DNA from: JAKFDI01 sp036676235 | GTDB taxonomy: Bacteria; Pseudomonadota; Gammaproteobacteria; Burkholderiales; Burkholderiaceae_C | Assembly: GCA_036676235.1 (NCBI GenBank) | Contig: JAKFDI010000010.1 | Location: 248,001-312,000 of the forward strand | DNA length: 64,000 bases | Direction: 5' to 3' | The notes under the pieces: generated by a model | The model's database searches: none | What the model was told of the DNA's origin: nothing | Seen by the model: only the letters and a program-made list of their open reading frames with translations | Made by a program: the position numbers and the translations under genes | Shown here: one piece after another, positions 52,003 through 60,574 of the stretch | How the letters are laid out: every line of letters begins with the position of its first letter | Numbering within the stretch: the stretch's first letter is position 1

Positions 52003-52852
52003 GGCAGGCGGTTTCGCCGCCGAGCCCTGCCGGCGCCGGGGTTGGACGGCCTTTTTCGAAGCGTTCGATCCAGCGGATGACCTCGGCCGCGGTCTCGCTC
52101 GGATGCTCGAACGGAAAGAGGTGCGAGCCGTCGATCCACGACATCCGCCCGCGCGTGATGCGCCGCGTCGCGTCCAGCCCCAGCAGCCGGATTTCCGTCG
52201 ACCGGCGCCCACCGACGAAGGCCGCCGAGCAGCCCAGTCGTCGGCTGCGCAGCACCCGCGTCATGTGGTGCGGCAGCGTTTCATAGATGCGGCTTTCAAT
52301 GTCGCGGCGGAAGGCGAGCCGGTGCTGTTCATCGCCGGCTTCGAGGCCGCTGCGGATGTAGTCGCGCAGCACCTCCTGGTCCCAGCGCGCGAACATCGGC
52401 TTCATCGCGAAATGGTCGAAGGCGGCGCTCGGCGTCGGCCAGTGCTCGCGGCGCTTGCGCGAGACGTAAGAGGGCGAGAAGCGCCGCACCGCACCGGTGA
52501 GCTTGAAGAGGCCGATCAGGCTGCCGCGCAGCGTGGAGGGGATGGGCGAGTCGAGCAGCACCACGCCCGCGGCGAGATCCGGCCGGTGTGCCGCCGCCAG
52601 TGCGCTGAGAAAACCGCCCAGCGAATGCCCGACCAGCCAGGCCGGCCCCTCGGCCTCCACCTCGATGAAGTGGATGAGCTGGTCGCGCAGGTGCGGCCAG
52701 TTGCTCGTGACCGGGTAGCGCGGGTCGTGGCCGAATTTTTCGATGGCACGAACGCGGTAGCCCGCGGCCTGCCACTGCTTGAAGAGCACGCGGTAGGTGC
52801 CGGCGGGGAAGCCGTTCGCATGCGAGAAGACGATGGTTCGGGAGGTCGGCAT
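51998..52852 (-). CDS. Alpha/beta-fold hydrolase
   Basis: A 284-residue hydrolase with TIVFSHANGFPAGTYRVLFK (oxyanion region), the nucleophile elbow GHSLGGFLSALAAAHRP, an Asp candidate after the cap domain, and a catalytic His in WIDGSHLFPFEHPSETAAEV. It resembles esterases of the DUF/YbfF-like type found beside mutS in Burkholderiales; the substrate is unknown. The start directly abuts the Anbu protease stop, so the two are probably cotranscribed from mutS. Confidence 0.88.
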   Translation of the reverse strand: MPTSRTIVFSHANGFPAGTYRVLFKQWQAAGYRVRAIEKFGHDPRYPVTSNWPHLRDQLIHFIEVEAEGPAWLVGHSLGGFLSALAAAHRPDLAAGVVLLDSPIPSTLRGSLIGLFKLTGAVRRFSPSYVSRKRREHWPTPSAAFDHFAMKPMFARWDQEVLRDYIRSGLEAGDEQHRLAFRRDIESRIYETLPHHMTRVLRSRRLGCSAAFVGGRRSTEIRLLGLDATRRITRGRMSWIDGSHLFPFEHPSETAAEVIRWIERFEKGRPTPAPAGLGGETACL

Positions 52853-53677
52853 TCAGATGAGCTTCTGCCCCGGGTCGGTGATCTTGCGCATCGGCTCGTA
52901 GCGCCCGGTGGCGGACTTCAGCGGATGCGCCGTCGCACCGCCGTTCCACTGCGGATCCTCGATCGACTCGAACACCTGCCGCAGCCGCTGGCCCCAGGTG
53001 CTGCGGATCATGTGGAAGTACGGGTTGTCGGCATCGATGCAGACGATCTGCTGCGTTTGCAGCCGGTCGCGTTCGTAGACGATGAGGTCCAGCGGCAACC
53101 CCACCGACAGATTGGACTTGAGCGTGGAGTCCATGGACACCAGCGCGCACTTGGCGGCTTCGTCCAGCGGCGTGGCCGGCGTGATCATGCGATCGAGCAC
53201 CGGCTTGCCGTACTTCGACTCGCCGATCTGGTAGTAGCAGGTCTCGCGCGTGGCCTCGATGAAGTTGCCGGCGGCGTAGACGAGGAACAGGCGCATCGCC
53301 TCGCCCTTGATCTGCCCGCCGAAGATCATCGCGGCGTTGAAGTCCATGCCCGACTGCTTGAGCGCCGCGCCGTCCTGGTCGTACACGCGGCGGATGGCAC
53401 TGCCGAGCACGCGCACCGCGTCGAACAGGCTGGTCGCGTTCCAGATGGTGAGCGGCGGCTTGTCGCCATTGGGCAGTTCCTCGGTCTGCAGCAGCTCGCG
53501 CACCGATTGCGAGATCGACAGGTTGCCCGCCGTCTGCAGCACCATGAAACGATCGCCCGGTTGCTCGTACACCATGACCTTGCGGTAAGTGCTGATGTGG
53601 TCGAGCCCGGCGCTGGTGCGCGAGTCGGAGAGGAACACGAGCCCGGCGTCGAGCTTGATGCCGATGCAGTAGGTCAT
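52853..53677 (-). CDS. Anbu-type (ancestral beta subunit) proteasome-like peptidase
   Basis: A 274-residue Ntn-hydrolase of the bacterial proteasome-homologue group Anbu. It starts M-T-Y-C-I-G-I-K-L, so Thr2 would be the N-terminal nucleophile after Met removal, followed by DAGLVFLSDSRTSAGLDHIS as in proteasome beta subunits. Later come MIFGGQIKGEAMRLFLVYAA and CALVSMDSTLKSNLSVGLPL. Anbu genes usually cluster with ATP-grasp, alpha-E and transglutaminase genes. Here it is between mutS (ATGA overlap) and a hydrolase, about 29 kb from the ATP-grasp pair. Confidence 0.9.
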   Translation of the reverse strand: MTYCIGIKLDAGLVFLSDSRTSAGLDHISTYRKVMVYEQPGDRFMVLQTAGNLSISQSVRELLQTEELPNGDKPPLTIWNATSLFDAVRVLGSAIRRVYDQDGAALKQSGMDFNAAMIFGGQIKGEAMRLFLVYAAGNFIEATRETCYYQIGESKYGKPVLDRMITPATPLDEAAKCALVSMDSTLKSNLSVGLPLDLIVYERDRLQTQQIVCIDADNPYFHMIRSTWGQRLRQVFESIEDPQWNGGATAHPLKSATGRYEPMRKITDPGQKLI

Positions 53678-56304
53678 GGCGTGCCTTCGAGCGTGGCTTT
53701 CAGCCGGTAGAGCGCGTCCAGCGCCTCCTTCGGCGAGAGCGAATCGGGGTTGAGCGCGGCAAGCGCCTTTTCGGCGGCGGAGCGCTCGTGCACCGGCGCC
53801 GCGGCGGGCGCGGCGAACAGGTCGATCTGCGCGTCGTCGGCCTTCTGCTGCGCTTCGAGCGACTCAAGCGTGGCGCGCGCCTGGCGCACCAGCGACGCGG
53901 GCATGCCGGCGAGACGCGCCACCTGCACGCCGTAGCTGCGGCTGGCCGGGCCGGGCTGGATGTCGTGCAGGAAGACGATGTCGTCGCCGGTTTCCGCCGC
54001 CGACACGTGCATGTTCAAGGCGCGCGCATGTTTCTCCGGGAAGCGCGTCAGCTCGAAGTAGTGGGTGGCAAACAGCGTGAAGGCGCGGCTGCGTTCGTGC
54101 AGATGGCTCGCGATGGCGCCGGCGAGCGCGAGGCCGTCGAAGGTCGAGGTGCCGCGGCCGATCTCGTCCATCAGCACCAGCGAATGTTCGGTGGCGGCGT
54201 GCAGGATGGCCGCCGCCTCGGTCATCTCCAGCATGAAGGTCGACTGCGCGTTCGCCAGATCATCGGCGGCACCGATGCGCGTGTGGATGGCGTCGATCGG
54301 CCCGAGCCGGCAGCTCGTGGCCGGCACGTGCGAGCCAATGGCCGCGAGCAGCGCGATCAGCGCCACCTGCCGCATGAAGGTGCTCTTGCCGCCCATGTTG
54401 GGGCCGGTGATGACGAGCATCTTGCGCGCGGCATCGAGCCGGCAGTCGTTGGGCATGAAGCTGCCGGCGCCGGTTTCCAGCAGACGCGCCTCGACCACCG
54501 GATGGCGCCCGGCCTGGATGTCGATGCAGGGCTCGCGCACGAACTGTGGGCGGCACCAGTTCAGCGTGGCCGAACGTTCGGCCAGCGCCGTCAGCACGTC
54601 GAGGCTCGCGAGTGCCTGGGCCACCGCAGCCAGCGCTTCCACATGCGGCTGCAGCGCAGCCAGCAGTTGTTCGTACAGCAGCTTCTCGCGTGCCAGCGCG
54701 CGGTCTTGTGCCGACAGCGCCTTGTCCTCGAAGGTCTTGAGTTCGGGCGTGACGAAGCGCTCGGCGTTCTTCAGCGTCTGGCGGCGCTGGTAGTCGGCGG
54801 GCACCTTGTCGGCCTGGCTTTGGGTCACCTCGATGTAGAAGCCGTGCACGCGGTTGAACTGCACGCGCAGGTTGGCGATGCCGGTGCGCTGGCGCTCGCG
54901 CGCTTCCAGATCGAGCAGGTAGGCGTCGCAGTTCTGGCTGATGCCTCGCAGCTCGTCGAGTTGCGAATCGAAGCCTTCGGCGATGACGCCGCCGTCGCGA
55001 AGCAGTACCGCCGGTTCTTGCGCGAGCGCCGCGCTCAGCAGGGCGGCAATGCCCGGCGAAGGCGTCAGCGATTCGGCCAGCATGTCGAGCAGCACAGCGG
55101 CGCCTGTCGGCACCTGCTTGCGCAAGGCCGGCAGCAACTGCAGCGTGGCGCGCAGGCCGGTGAGTTCCCTCGGACGCACCTGGCGCAGCGCGACGCGCGA
55201 GGTGATGCGCTCGACGTCGCACACGCCGCGCAAGGATTCGCGCAGCGCTTGCGGATTCACGTCGAGCAGCACGTCGATCGCGTCGTGCCGCTGCGTCGCG
55301 ACGGTGCGCTCGCGCAGCGGGTGCGTGAGCCAACGCCGCAAGGTGCGGCTGCCCATGCCGGTGCGGCAGGTGTCGAGCAGCGAGAGCAGGGTGGGCGAAT
55401 CTTCGCCGCGCAGGGTTTGCGTCAATTCGAGATTGCGCACGGTGGTGGGCGGCAGATCGAGCAACTCGCTCGTGCGCTGCACCTCAAGCGTTCGCACATG
55501 CGACAGCGCCTGGCCTTGTGTGTGCTCGGCATAAGCGAGCAGCGCAGCGGCCGCGGCATGCGCCACGCTCAACTCCTGCGCATTGAAGCCGGCGAGGCTC
55601 GCCACGCGCAGTTGCTCGCACAGTTTGCGCAGGCCCAGCGCCGAATCGAACTGCCATGCGGGGCGATGGGTGACGGCGAGACGCGCCTGTTCCAGCGCCG
55701 ATGGCACCTGGTCGCGGTCGACGAGGGCTTCGCTCGCGTTCAATCGCGTGAGCCAGCCGGCGAGTTCGGCATCCGAGCATTCCGCCAGGCCGAGCTGGCC
55801 GCTCGTGAGTCCGAGCCAGGCGATGCCCCAGGTGACCACGCCGCGCTGGGTGCGCGAGGAGAGGGCGAGCAGCAACGCATCGCTCTTGTCCGACAGCAGT
55901 TCGGTATCCGTCACCGTGCCCGGCGTGACCACGCGCACGACCTTGCGTTCCACAGGGCCCTTGGCCGTGGCCACATCGCCCACCTGCTCGGCAATCGCCA
56001 CCGCCTCGCCCATGCGAATGAGCCTGGCGAGGTAGTTCTCCACCGCGTGCACCGGCACGCCCGCCATCACCACGGGCTCGCCGGCGCTCTGGCCGCGCGT
56101 GGTGAGCGTGATGTCGAGCAGGCGGTTGGCGCGGCGCGCGTCGTCGAAGAACAGCTCGTAGAAATCGCCCATGCGATAGAACACGAGCGTGTCGGGATGC
56201 TCAGCTTTGATGCGCAGGTACTGCTGCATCATCGGCGTGTGACCGGCCAGCGACGGCGCGGCGCCGCTGTCCTGTGCTGGGGTGCGCACGGCTGGTTCGT
56301 TCAT
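53674..56304 (-). CDS. mutS: DNA mismatch repair protein MutS
   Basis: Recognises mismatches and starts repair with MutL. 876 residues from ATG 56304. The mismatch-binding Phe-x-Glu is in FYRMGDFYELFFDDARRANR. Connector, lever and clamp domains follow, then the ATPase: Walker A in ITGPNMGGKSTFMRQVALIA, Walker B region LVLMDEIGRGTSTFDGLA and ATHYFELTRFPEK. The C-terminal helix-turn-helix ends ALNPDSLSPKEALDALYRLK. The frame is open upstream but those residues are not conserved. It heads a leftward unit with the Anbu and hydrolase genes. Confidence 0.97.
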   Translation of the reverse strand: MNEPAVRTPAQDSGAAPSLAGHTPMMQQYLRIKAEHPDTLVFYRMGDFYELFFDDARRANRLLDITLTTRGQSAGEPVVMAGVPVHAVENYLARLIRMGEAVAIAEQVGDVATAKGPVERKVVRVVTPGTVTDTELLSDKSDALLLALSSRTQRGVVTWGIAWLGLTSGQLGLAECSDAELAGWLTRLNASEALVDRDQVPSALEQARLAVTHRPAWQFDSALGLRKLCEQLRVASLAGFNAQELSVAHAAAAALLAYAEHTQGQALSHVRTLEVQRTSELLDLPPTTVRNLELTQTLRGEDSPTLLSLLDTCRTGMGSRTLRRWLTHPLRERTVATQRHDAIDVLLDVNPQALRESLRGVCDVERITSRVALRQVRPRELTGLRATLQLLPALRKQVPTGAAVLLDMLAESLTPSPGIAALLSAALAQEPAVLLRDGGVIAEGFDSQLDELRGISQNCDAYLLDLEARERQRTGIANLRVQFNRVHGFYIEVTQSQADKVPADYQRRQTLKNAERFVTPELKTFEDKALSAQDRALAREKLLYEQLLAALQPHVEALAAVAQALASLDVLTALAERSATLNWCRPQFVREPCIDIQAGRHPVVEARLLETGAGSFMPNDCRLDAARKMLVITGPNMGGKSTFMRQVALIALLAAIGSHVPATSCRLGPIDAIHTRIGAADDLANAQSTFMLEMTEAAAILHAATEHSLVLMDEIGRGTSTFDGLALAGAIASHLHERSRAFTLFATHYFELTRFPEKHARALNMHVSAAETGDDIVFLHDIQPGPASRSYGVQVARLAGMPASLVRQARATLESLEAQQKADDAQIDLFAAPAAAPVHERSAAEKALAALNPDSLSPKEALDALYRLKATLEGTP

Positions 56305-56405
56305 CGTGGTGTGTGGGCGGTGACGGGCCGCTGTTGCCCGGTTCGCACTCTCGGTCGTCGACGAGGCGCGCGGGCATGGGATTGTCGCTGCAATCGTGGC
56401 CTGCC

Positions 56406-56411
56406 TAAGAT
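56406..56411 (+). promoter_or_regulatory. Candidate -10 element of the OmpA-like lipoprotein gene
   Basis: TAAGAT, 30 bases upstream of the ATG at 56442, followed by an AGGGAGAGGA ribosome site. Confidence 0.4.
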
Positions 56412-56441
56412 GCCCGGCACACAAACGCCAGGGAGAGAGGA

Positions 56442-57707
56442 ATGAACTTTGCTCGCATGGCCGCGACCGTCGCGGCCGCTACCCTCCTGATGCTGGCCGG
56501 CTGCGCGACGCCGTCGCCCGACGACAGCGAATCGAAGGTCCCGCCGCCGGCACCCGCGCCGGTTGCGCCGGAGCCAGCACCGGCAGCGCCATCACCTCCA
56601 CCGCTGCCCCCGGCGCCTTTCACGGCGGCCATCGAACGTGCCGGCGACAAGCTCTTCGCTTCGGGCACGACCAGCCTCGGCGTGGCAACTCGCGTGCTGG
56701 TGATAGACCCGCTCATCGACGGCGCCTCCGGCCAGCAGACTGCTGGCACGGTGCAACTGGGCGAGCGGCTGGCCGCGATCGTGAAGGCGCGCTACCCGAT
56801 GTGGACCGTGCAGCCGCTCACCCGCGAAGCGCTCGATGCGAAGCCGCTGCTGCTCATCGGCACGCTCACGCCCATCAACACGACCAACGCGGTGAACGAG
56901 GTGGCCGATGCGTTCCGCATCTGCCTGCGCCTCATCGACCTGCGCAACGGCCGCGTGGTGGCACGCCACCTCGATCGCGCGACGGTCGACAGCGTGGACG
57001 CCGAACCGACGCGCTTCTTCCGCGACAGCGCGACCTGGCATCGCGGCAAGGCTGTGAGCGGCTACATCAAGTCGTGCCACGCCACAGCGATCGGCGATCC
57101 GATCGATCCCGACTACCTGAGGGGCCTGCCCGCGGCGGCGGTGCTCAACGAAGCGCTGGCGGCCTACAGCGCCAACCAGCTGCGCGACGCCTATCGCCTG
57201 TACCGCAGCGCGGCAGAACTGGCCGAGCCCGACGACCTGCGCGTGCTCAACGGCCAGTACCTGACGAGCTGGCGCCGTGGCCGCCACACGGAGGCGGCGG
57301 GCGTGTTCGACAAGATCGTGCAGGCCGGGCTCGATGCGAACAAGCTCTCGCTCAAGCTGCTGTTCGCGCCGGGAAGCACCCGTCTGCTGGCGAGCGGCGA
57401 TCTGCCGGCGCAGTACACGATGTGGCTGCGCACGGTGGGCAAGCGTTCGTCGGCCGGCGATGACTGCCTGCGCGTCGTCGGCCACAGCAGCCGCACCGGC
57501 ACGGCGGCCGTCAACGAGGAGTTGTCGCAACGCCGCGCCGAAGCCGTCAGGCACCGCCTCGAAGCGAGCGCGCCCAAGCTGCGCAAGCGCATTGCCGTGG
57601 AAGGCATGGGGTGGCGCCAGAACCTCATTGGTCTCGGCACCGACGACTTGCGCGATGCGCTTGACCGCCGGGTCGAGTTCCGCGTGGTGCCGTGCTCGGT
57701 GGGCTAG
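56442..57707 (+). CDS. OmpA-family C-terminal domain lipoprotein
   Basis: A 421-residue envelope lipoprotein. Signal peptide 1-20 with lipobox L-A-G-C21, and a Pro/Ala-rich linker (about residues 32-60). A middle domain (70-210) with TSLGVATRVLVIDPLIDGAS and GTLTPINTTNAVN is followed by a helical TPR-like stretch (about 225-290). The C-terminal OmpA-like peptidoglycan-binding region has LKLLFAPGSTRLLAS, VVGHSSRTGTAAVNEELSQR and the terminal DALDRRVEFRVVPCS. It probably links the outer membrane to the wall. AGGGAGAGGA lies just before the ATG. Confidence 0.85.
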   Translation: MNFARMAATVAAATLLMLAGCATPSPDDSESKVPPPAPAPVAPEPAPAAPSPPPLPPAPFTAAIERAGDKLFASGTTSLGVATRVLVIDPLIDGASGQQTAGTVQLGERLAAIVKARYPMWTVQPLTREALDAKPLLLIGTLTPINTTNAVNEVADAFRICLRLIDLRNGRVVARHLDRATVDSVDAEPTRFFRDSATWHRGKAVSGYIKSCHATAIGDPIDPDYLRGLPAAAVLNEALAAYSANQLRDAYRLYRSAAELAEPDDLRVLNGQYLTSWRRGRHTEAAGVFDKIVQAGLDANKLSLKLLFAPGSTRLLASGDLPAQYTMWLRTVGKRSSAGDDCLRVVGHSSRTGTAAVNEELSQRRAEAVRHRLEASAPKLRKRIAVEGMGWRQNLIGLGTDDLRDALDRRVEFRVVPCSVG

Positions 57708-57793
57708 GACCACCCCCTACGCGCTTCGCGCGCCCCCTCAAGGGGGCACCGCTGGCGGGCCGGCAAAGCCGGTCCCGCGGCGGCCGCTTGATC
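57708..57793 (-). repeat. 86-bp intergenic repeat, copy B (after OmpA-like lipoprotein gene)
   Basis: Reverse complement of the element at 49332-49418, sharing GATCAAGCG, GCCGCGGG, CCGGCT, the GCCCCCTT/AGGGGGC hairpin and the CGCGCGAAGCGCG palindrome. It begins on the base after the lipoprotein stop codon, in the same orientation relative to the upstream gene as copy A has to kdsA. Confidence 0.8.
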
Positions 57794-57813
57794 GTCGGCC
57801 TGCGCGGCGCGGG

Positions 57814-58770
57814 TCAGAGCTTGGGCCCCGCGTCCGTCCGGCGGATGCGCACGGGCTTGCGCACGACTGGCTCGGCCGGCGGCGCTTCGGCGCTCGCGGC
57901 TAGTGCCTGTTCGGGCGTGAGCCCGATCTGTGTCGTCGCGGCGGCGTGCACCTCGTCCTCGGCGATCACGTGGGTGAAGGGCGAGAGCATCTGCACGAGT
58001 TGCCCGTAGATCTTCGGGTTGCCGGCCACCACTTCGCGCTGGTACAGGAAGTCGGCGTCGCCGGTGAAGTTGCCGATCAGCCCGCCGGCCTCGGTGATCA
58101 TCAGCGATGCGGCGGCCATGTCCCAGGGGCTGAGGCCCGTCTCGAAGAAGCCGTCGTACCAGCCCGCCGCCACGTAGCACAGGTCGAGCGCCGCCGCGCC
58201 TGGGCGGCGCAGGCCGGCACAGGAACGCGACACCAGCTCGAACATCTGCATGTAGCGCTTGAAGTTGTCGCCCCGGCGGAACGGAAAGCCGGTGCCGATC
58301 AGGCAATCGGCCATGCGATTGCGGCGCGAGACGCGCAGGCGCTTGTCGTTCAGGAAGGCGCCGCGGCCCTTGGAGGCGTAGAAGAGGTCGTTGCGCGTTG
58401 GGTCGTACACCACGGCCTGCTGGATCTGACCGCGGAACGCCAGCGCGATCGACACCGCATACGCCGGAAAGCCGTGGATGAAGTTGGTGGTGCCGTCCAG
58501 CGGATCGATGATCCAGAGGTACTCGCTGTCCTTCGCACCATGCGCGCGGCCCGATTCTTCAGCCAGGATGCCGTGGTCCGGATAGGCGGCAAGAAGGGTT
58601 TCGATGATGGCGCGCTCCGCCGCCTGGTCCACCTCCGTCACGAAGTCGTTGGGCGACTTGGTGTTCACCTTCAGCAGGTCCACGTCGAGCGACGCGCGAT
58701 TGATGATGGTCCCCGCCGCACGAGCCGCCTTGACGGCGATATTGAGCATGGGGTGCAACGCTTGCGACAT
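57814..58770 (-). CDS. suhB: Inositol-1-monophosphatase / SuhB family phosphatase
   Basis: A 318-residue Mg2+-dependent, lithium-sensitive phosphatase family member. Metal ligands are in ILAEESGR, WIIDPLDGTTNFIHGFPAYA and GLSPWDMAAASLMITEAGG. E. coli SuhB also joins rRNA antitermination complexes, a role possible here. It has about 50 extra C-terminal residues (EQALAASAEAPPAEPVVRKP) that are Ala/Pro-rich and basic at the end, beyond the usual roughly 265-residue fold. It is divergent from trmJ. Confidence 0.93.
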   Translation of the reverse strand: MSQALHPMLNIAVKAARAAGTIINRASLDVDLLKVNTKSPNDFVTEVDQAAERAIIETLLAAYPDHGILAEESGRAHGAKDSEYLWIIDPLDGTTNFIHGFPAYAVSIALAFRGQIQQAVVYDPTRNDLFYASKGRGAFLNDKRLRVSRRNRMADCLIGTGFPFRRGDNFKRYMQMFELVSRSCAGLRRPGAAALDLCYVAAGWYDGFFETGLSPWDMAAASLMITEAGGLIGNFTGDADFLYQREVVAGNPKIYGQLVQMLSPFTHVIAEDEVHAAATTQIGLTPEQALAASAEAPPAEPVVRKPVRIRRTDAGPKL

Positions 58771-58857
58771 GGGAATTCCTGCGGCGGGACGAGAGGGGGA
58801 TGGCGGGAAGAAAGAGCGTGCAGGCGCGGCGAACGGTGAGGCCGGCGAAGCGCTGCA

Positions 58858-58873
58858 GATAATGCCGATTTTA
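58858..58873. promoter_or_regulatory. Divergent -10 elements of trmJ and suhB
   Basis: GATAAT (58858-58863, plus strand) faces trmJ. TAAAAT (complement of 58868-58873) faces suhB. They are four bases apart, so the two promoters overlap face to face. Confidence 0.45.
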
Positions 58874-58906
58874 GCCGGCGCCCCTGTGCGCCTGCGGCGC
58901 GAGCGC

Positions 58907-59650
58907 ATGCCGGACTCCACACGTTTCATCCTGCTCAACACCAGCCATCCCGGCAATGTCGGCGCGGCCGCGCGGGCGATGAAGGTGATGGGGTTTTCCG
59001 ATCTGGTGCTGGTCGCGCCGCGCTTTGCCGACGTGCTGCAGATGCCCGAGGCGACGGCCTTCGCCAGCGGTGCCACCGACGTGCTGCAAAGCGCGCGCAT
59101 CGTGCCCGACATCGCGCAGGCGCTGGACGGCATCACCTTCGCGGTCGCGACAGCCATGACGGCGCGCGACTTCGGCCCGCCCACGCGCGCGCCGCGTGAA
59201 CTGTTCGCCGAACTGGCGCCGGGCGGGCATCGTGTGGGCTTCGTGTTCGGCTCCGAGCGCTACGGCGTCGCCAATGAAGATGTGTACCGCTGCCACGCCT
59301 GCATCAGCATCCCGACGCATCCTGACTACGGCTCGCTGAACCTGTCGCAGGCGGTGCAACTCGTCGCCTACGACTGGCGCCAGGCGCTCGGCGGGTTTGG
59401 CGTGACGCGGCGGCCCGATCCGGCGCTGGCGGATGCGCGCGCGGTGCAGGGCACGCTCGAACATTGGCGTGGCACGCTCGAAGCGCTGGGCTTTCTCGAC
59501 CCGAACGCGCCCAAGAAACTGATGCCCCGGCTCAACCAGCTCGCCAACCGCGCGCAGCTGAGCGACGCCGAAGTGCACATCCTGCGCGGCATCGCGCGGG
59601 CCATCGACAAGGCCGTCGCGGCGGCCGACAAGGGCACCAGCGAACCCTGA
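58907..59650 (+). CDS. trmJ: tRNA (cytidine/uridine-2'-O-)-methyltransferase TrmJ
   Basis: A 247-residue SPOUT methyltransferase that 2'-O-methylates position 32 of several tRNAs. The start FILLNTSHPGNVGAAARAMK is typical of the TrmH/TrmJ branch. The trefoil knot is in VGFVFGSERYGVANEDVY, ISIPTHPDYGSLNLSQAVQL. The C-terminal extension has LNQLANRAQLSDAEVHILRG as in TrmJ. ATG 58907 matches the family start. It is 85 bases before cysE, which has its own -10, so coupling is optional. Confidence 0.92.
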   Translation: MPDSTRFILLNTSHPGNVGAAARAMKVMGFSDLVLVAPRFADVLQMPEATAFASGATDVLQSARIVPDIAQALDGITFAVATAMTARDFGPPTRAPRELFAELAPGGHRVGFVFGSERYGVANEDVYRCHACISIPTHPDYGSLNLSQAVQLVAYDWRQALGGFGVTRRPDPALADARAVQGTLEHWRGTLEALGFLDPNAPKKLMPRLNQLANRAQLSDAEVHILRGIARAIDKAVAAADKGTSEP

Positions 59651-59702
59651 TCCTGCCGGGCCGGCCACACCCTTGCCGGCGTCTCGATTCGGGCCCCGCC
59701 GC

Positions 59703-59708
59703 TAAACT
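59703..59708 (+). promoter_or_regulatory. Candidate -10 element of cysE
   Basis: TAAACT, 27 bases before the cysE ATG. Confidence 0.35.
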
Positions 59709-59735
59709 GCCGCGACCTTTCGCCCCGGCCACGCC

Positions 59736-60506
59736 ATGTTCCAGCGCCTCAGAGAAGACATCGCCTGCATCCTCGAGCGCGACCCCGCCGCGCGTTCGAC
59801 GTGGGAGGTGCTCACCTGTTATCCGGGCCTGCATGCGCTGGTGATGCACCGCATCGCGCACCGTTGCTGGACCGGCGGCTGGCTGTGGCTCGGGCGCTTC
59901 GTCTCGCATCTGTCGCGCATGTTTACCGGCATCGAGATCCATCCGGCCGCGGTGATCGGACGGCGCGTGTTCATCGACCACGGCATGGGCATCGTCATCG
60001 GCGAAACCGCCGAGATCGGCGATGAATGCACGATCTACCAGGGCGTGACGCTCGGCGGCACGGCGCTCTACAAGGGGGCCAAGCGCCATCCGACGCTGGG
60101 CCGAGGCGTGGTCGTGAGCGCGGGCGCGAAGGTGCTCGGCGGCTTCACGGTCGGCGACGGCGCGCGTGTCGGCTCCAACGCGGTGCTGCTCAAGCCCGTG
60201 CCGCCCGGCGCCACGGCGGTAGGCATTCCGGCGCGCATCATCGAAGCCCAGGCGGATGCGGTGCGCGAAGAGGCCTCGGCGCGCATGGGCTTCTCGGCCT
60301 ACGGTGTCACGCAGGGCGACGACCCGGTGGCGCAGGCGATGAAAGGGCTGATCGACCATACGGCCGGGCACGAGCACCAGATCGCGCTGCTGTGGGCGGC
60401 GGTCGAGAAGCTCTCCGGCCGGCGCGTGGACGACGACTGCGTGCCCGACGACGCGCAGACCACCGAGCACTTCGATGCCGAGCGCCTGAACCAGCTCGTG
60501 AAGTAG
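59736..60506 (+). CDS. cysE: Serine O-acetyltransferase
   Basis: Makes O-acetylserine for cysteine synthesis. 256 residues. The N-terminal helical domain (FQRLREDIACILERDPAARS) is followed by the left-handed beta helix. The catalytic His/Asp are in AVIGRRVFIDHGMGIVIGET, with GVTLGGTALYKGAKRHPTLG and NAVLLKPVPPGATAVGIPAR. The tail after residue 190 is longer than that of the short Isc-linked CysE group and lacks a clear terminal Ile, so feedback and CysK binding may differ. Confidence 0.94.
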   Translation: MFQRLREDIACILERDPAARSTWEVLTCYPGLHALVMHRIAHRCWTGGWLWLGRFVSHLSRMFTGIEIHPAAVIGRRVFIDHGMGIVIGETAEIGDECTIYQGVTLGGTALYKGAKRHPTLGRGVVVSAGAKVLGGFTVGDGARVGSNAVLLKPVPPGATAVGIPARIIEAQADAVREEASARMGFSAYGVTQGDDPVAQAMKGLIDHTAGHEHQIALLWAAVEKLSGRRVDDDCVPDDAQTTEHFDAERLNQLVK

Positions 60507-60574
60507 CGCCGCGCGGCACGCGCATTGCCCGCTCTCCCTGATCCGGCTTCGTGCCGTTTCATCAGGAGAAGCTC

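Noticed and set aside
53788..56445. 885-codon plus-strand frame opposite mutS
   Set aside because: Shadow of mutS; composition is Arg/His/Gln-rich with no recognisable domain, while mutS is complete on the other strand.
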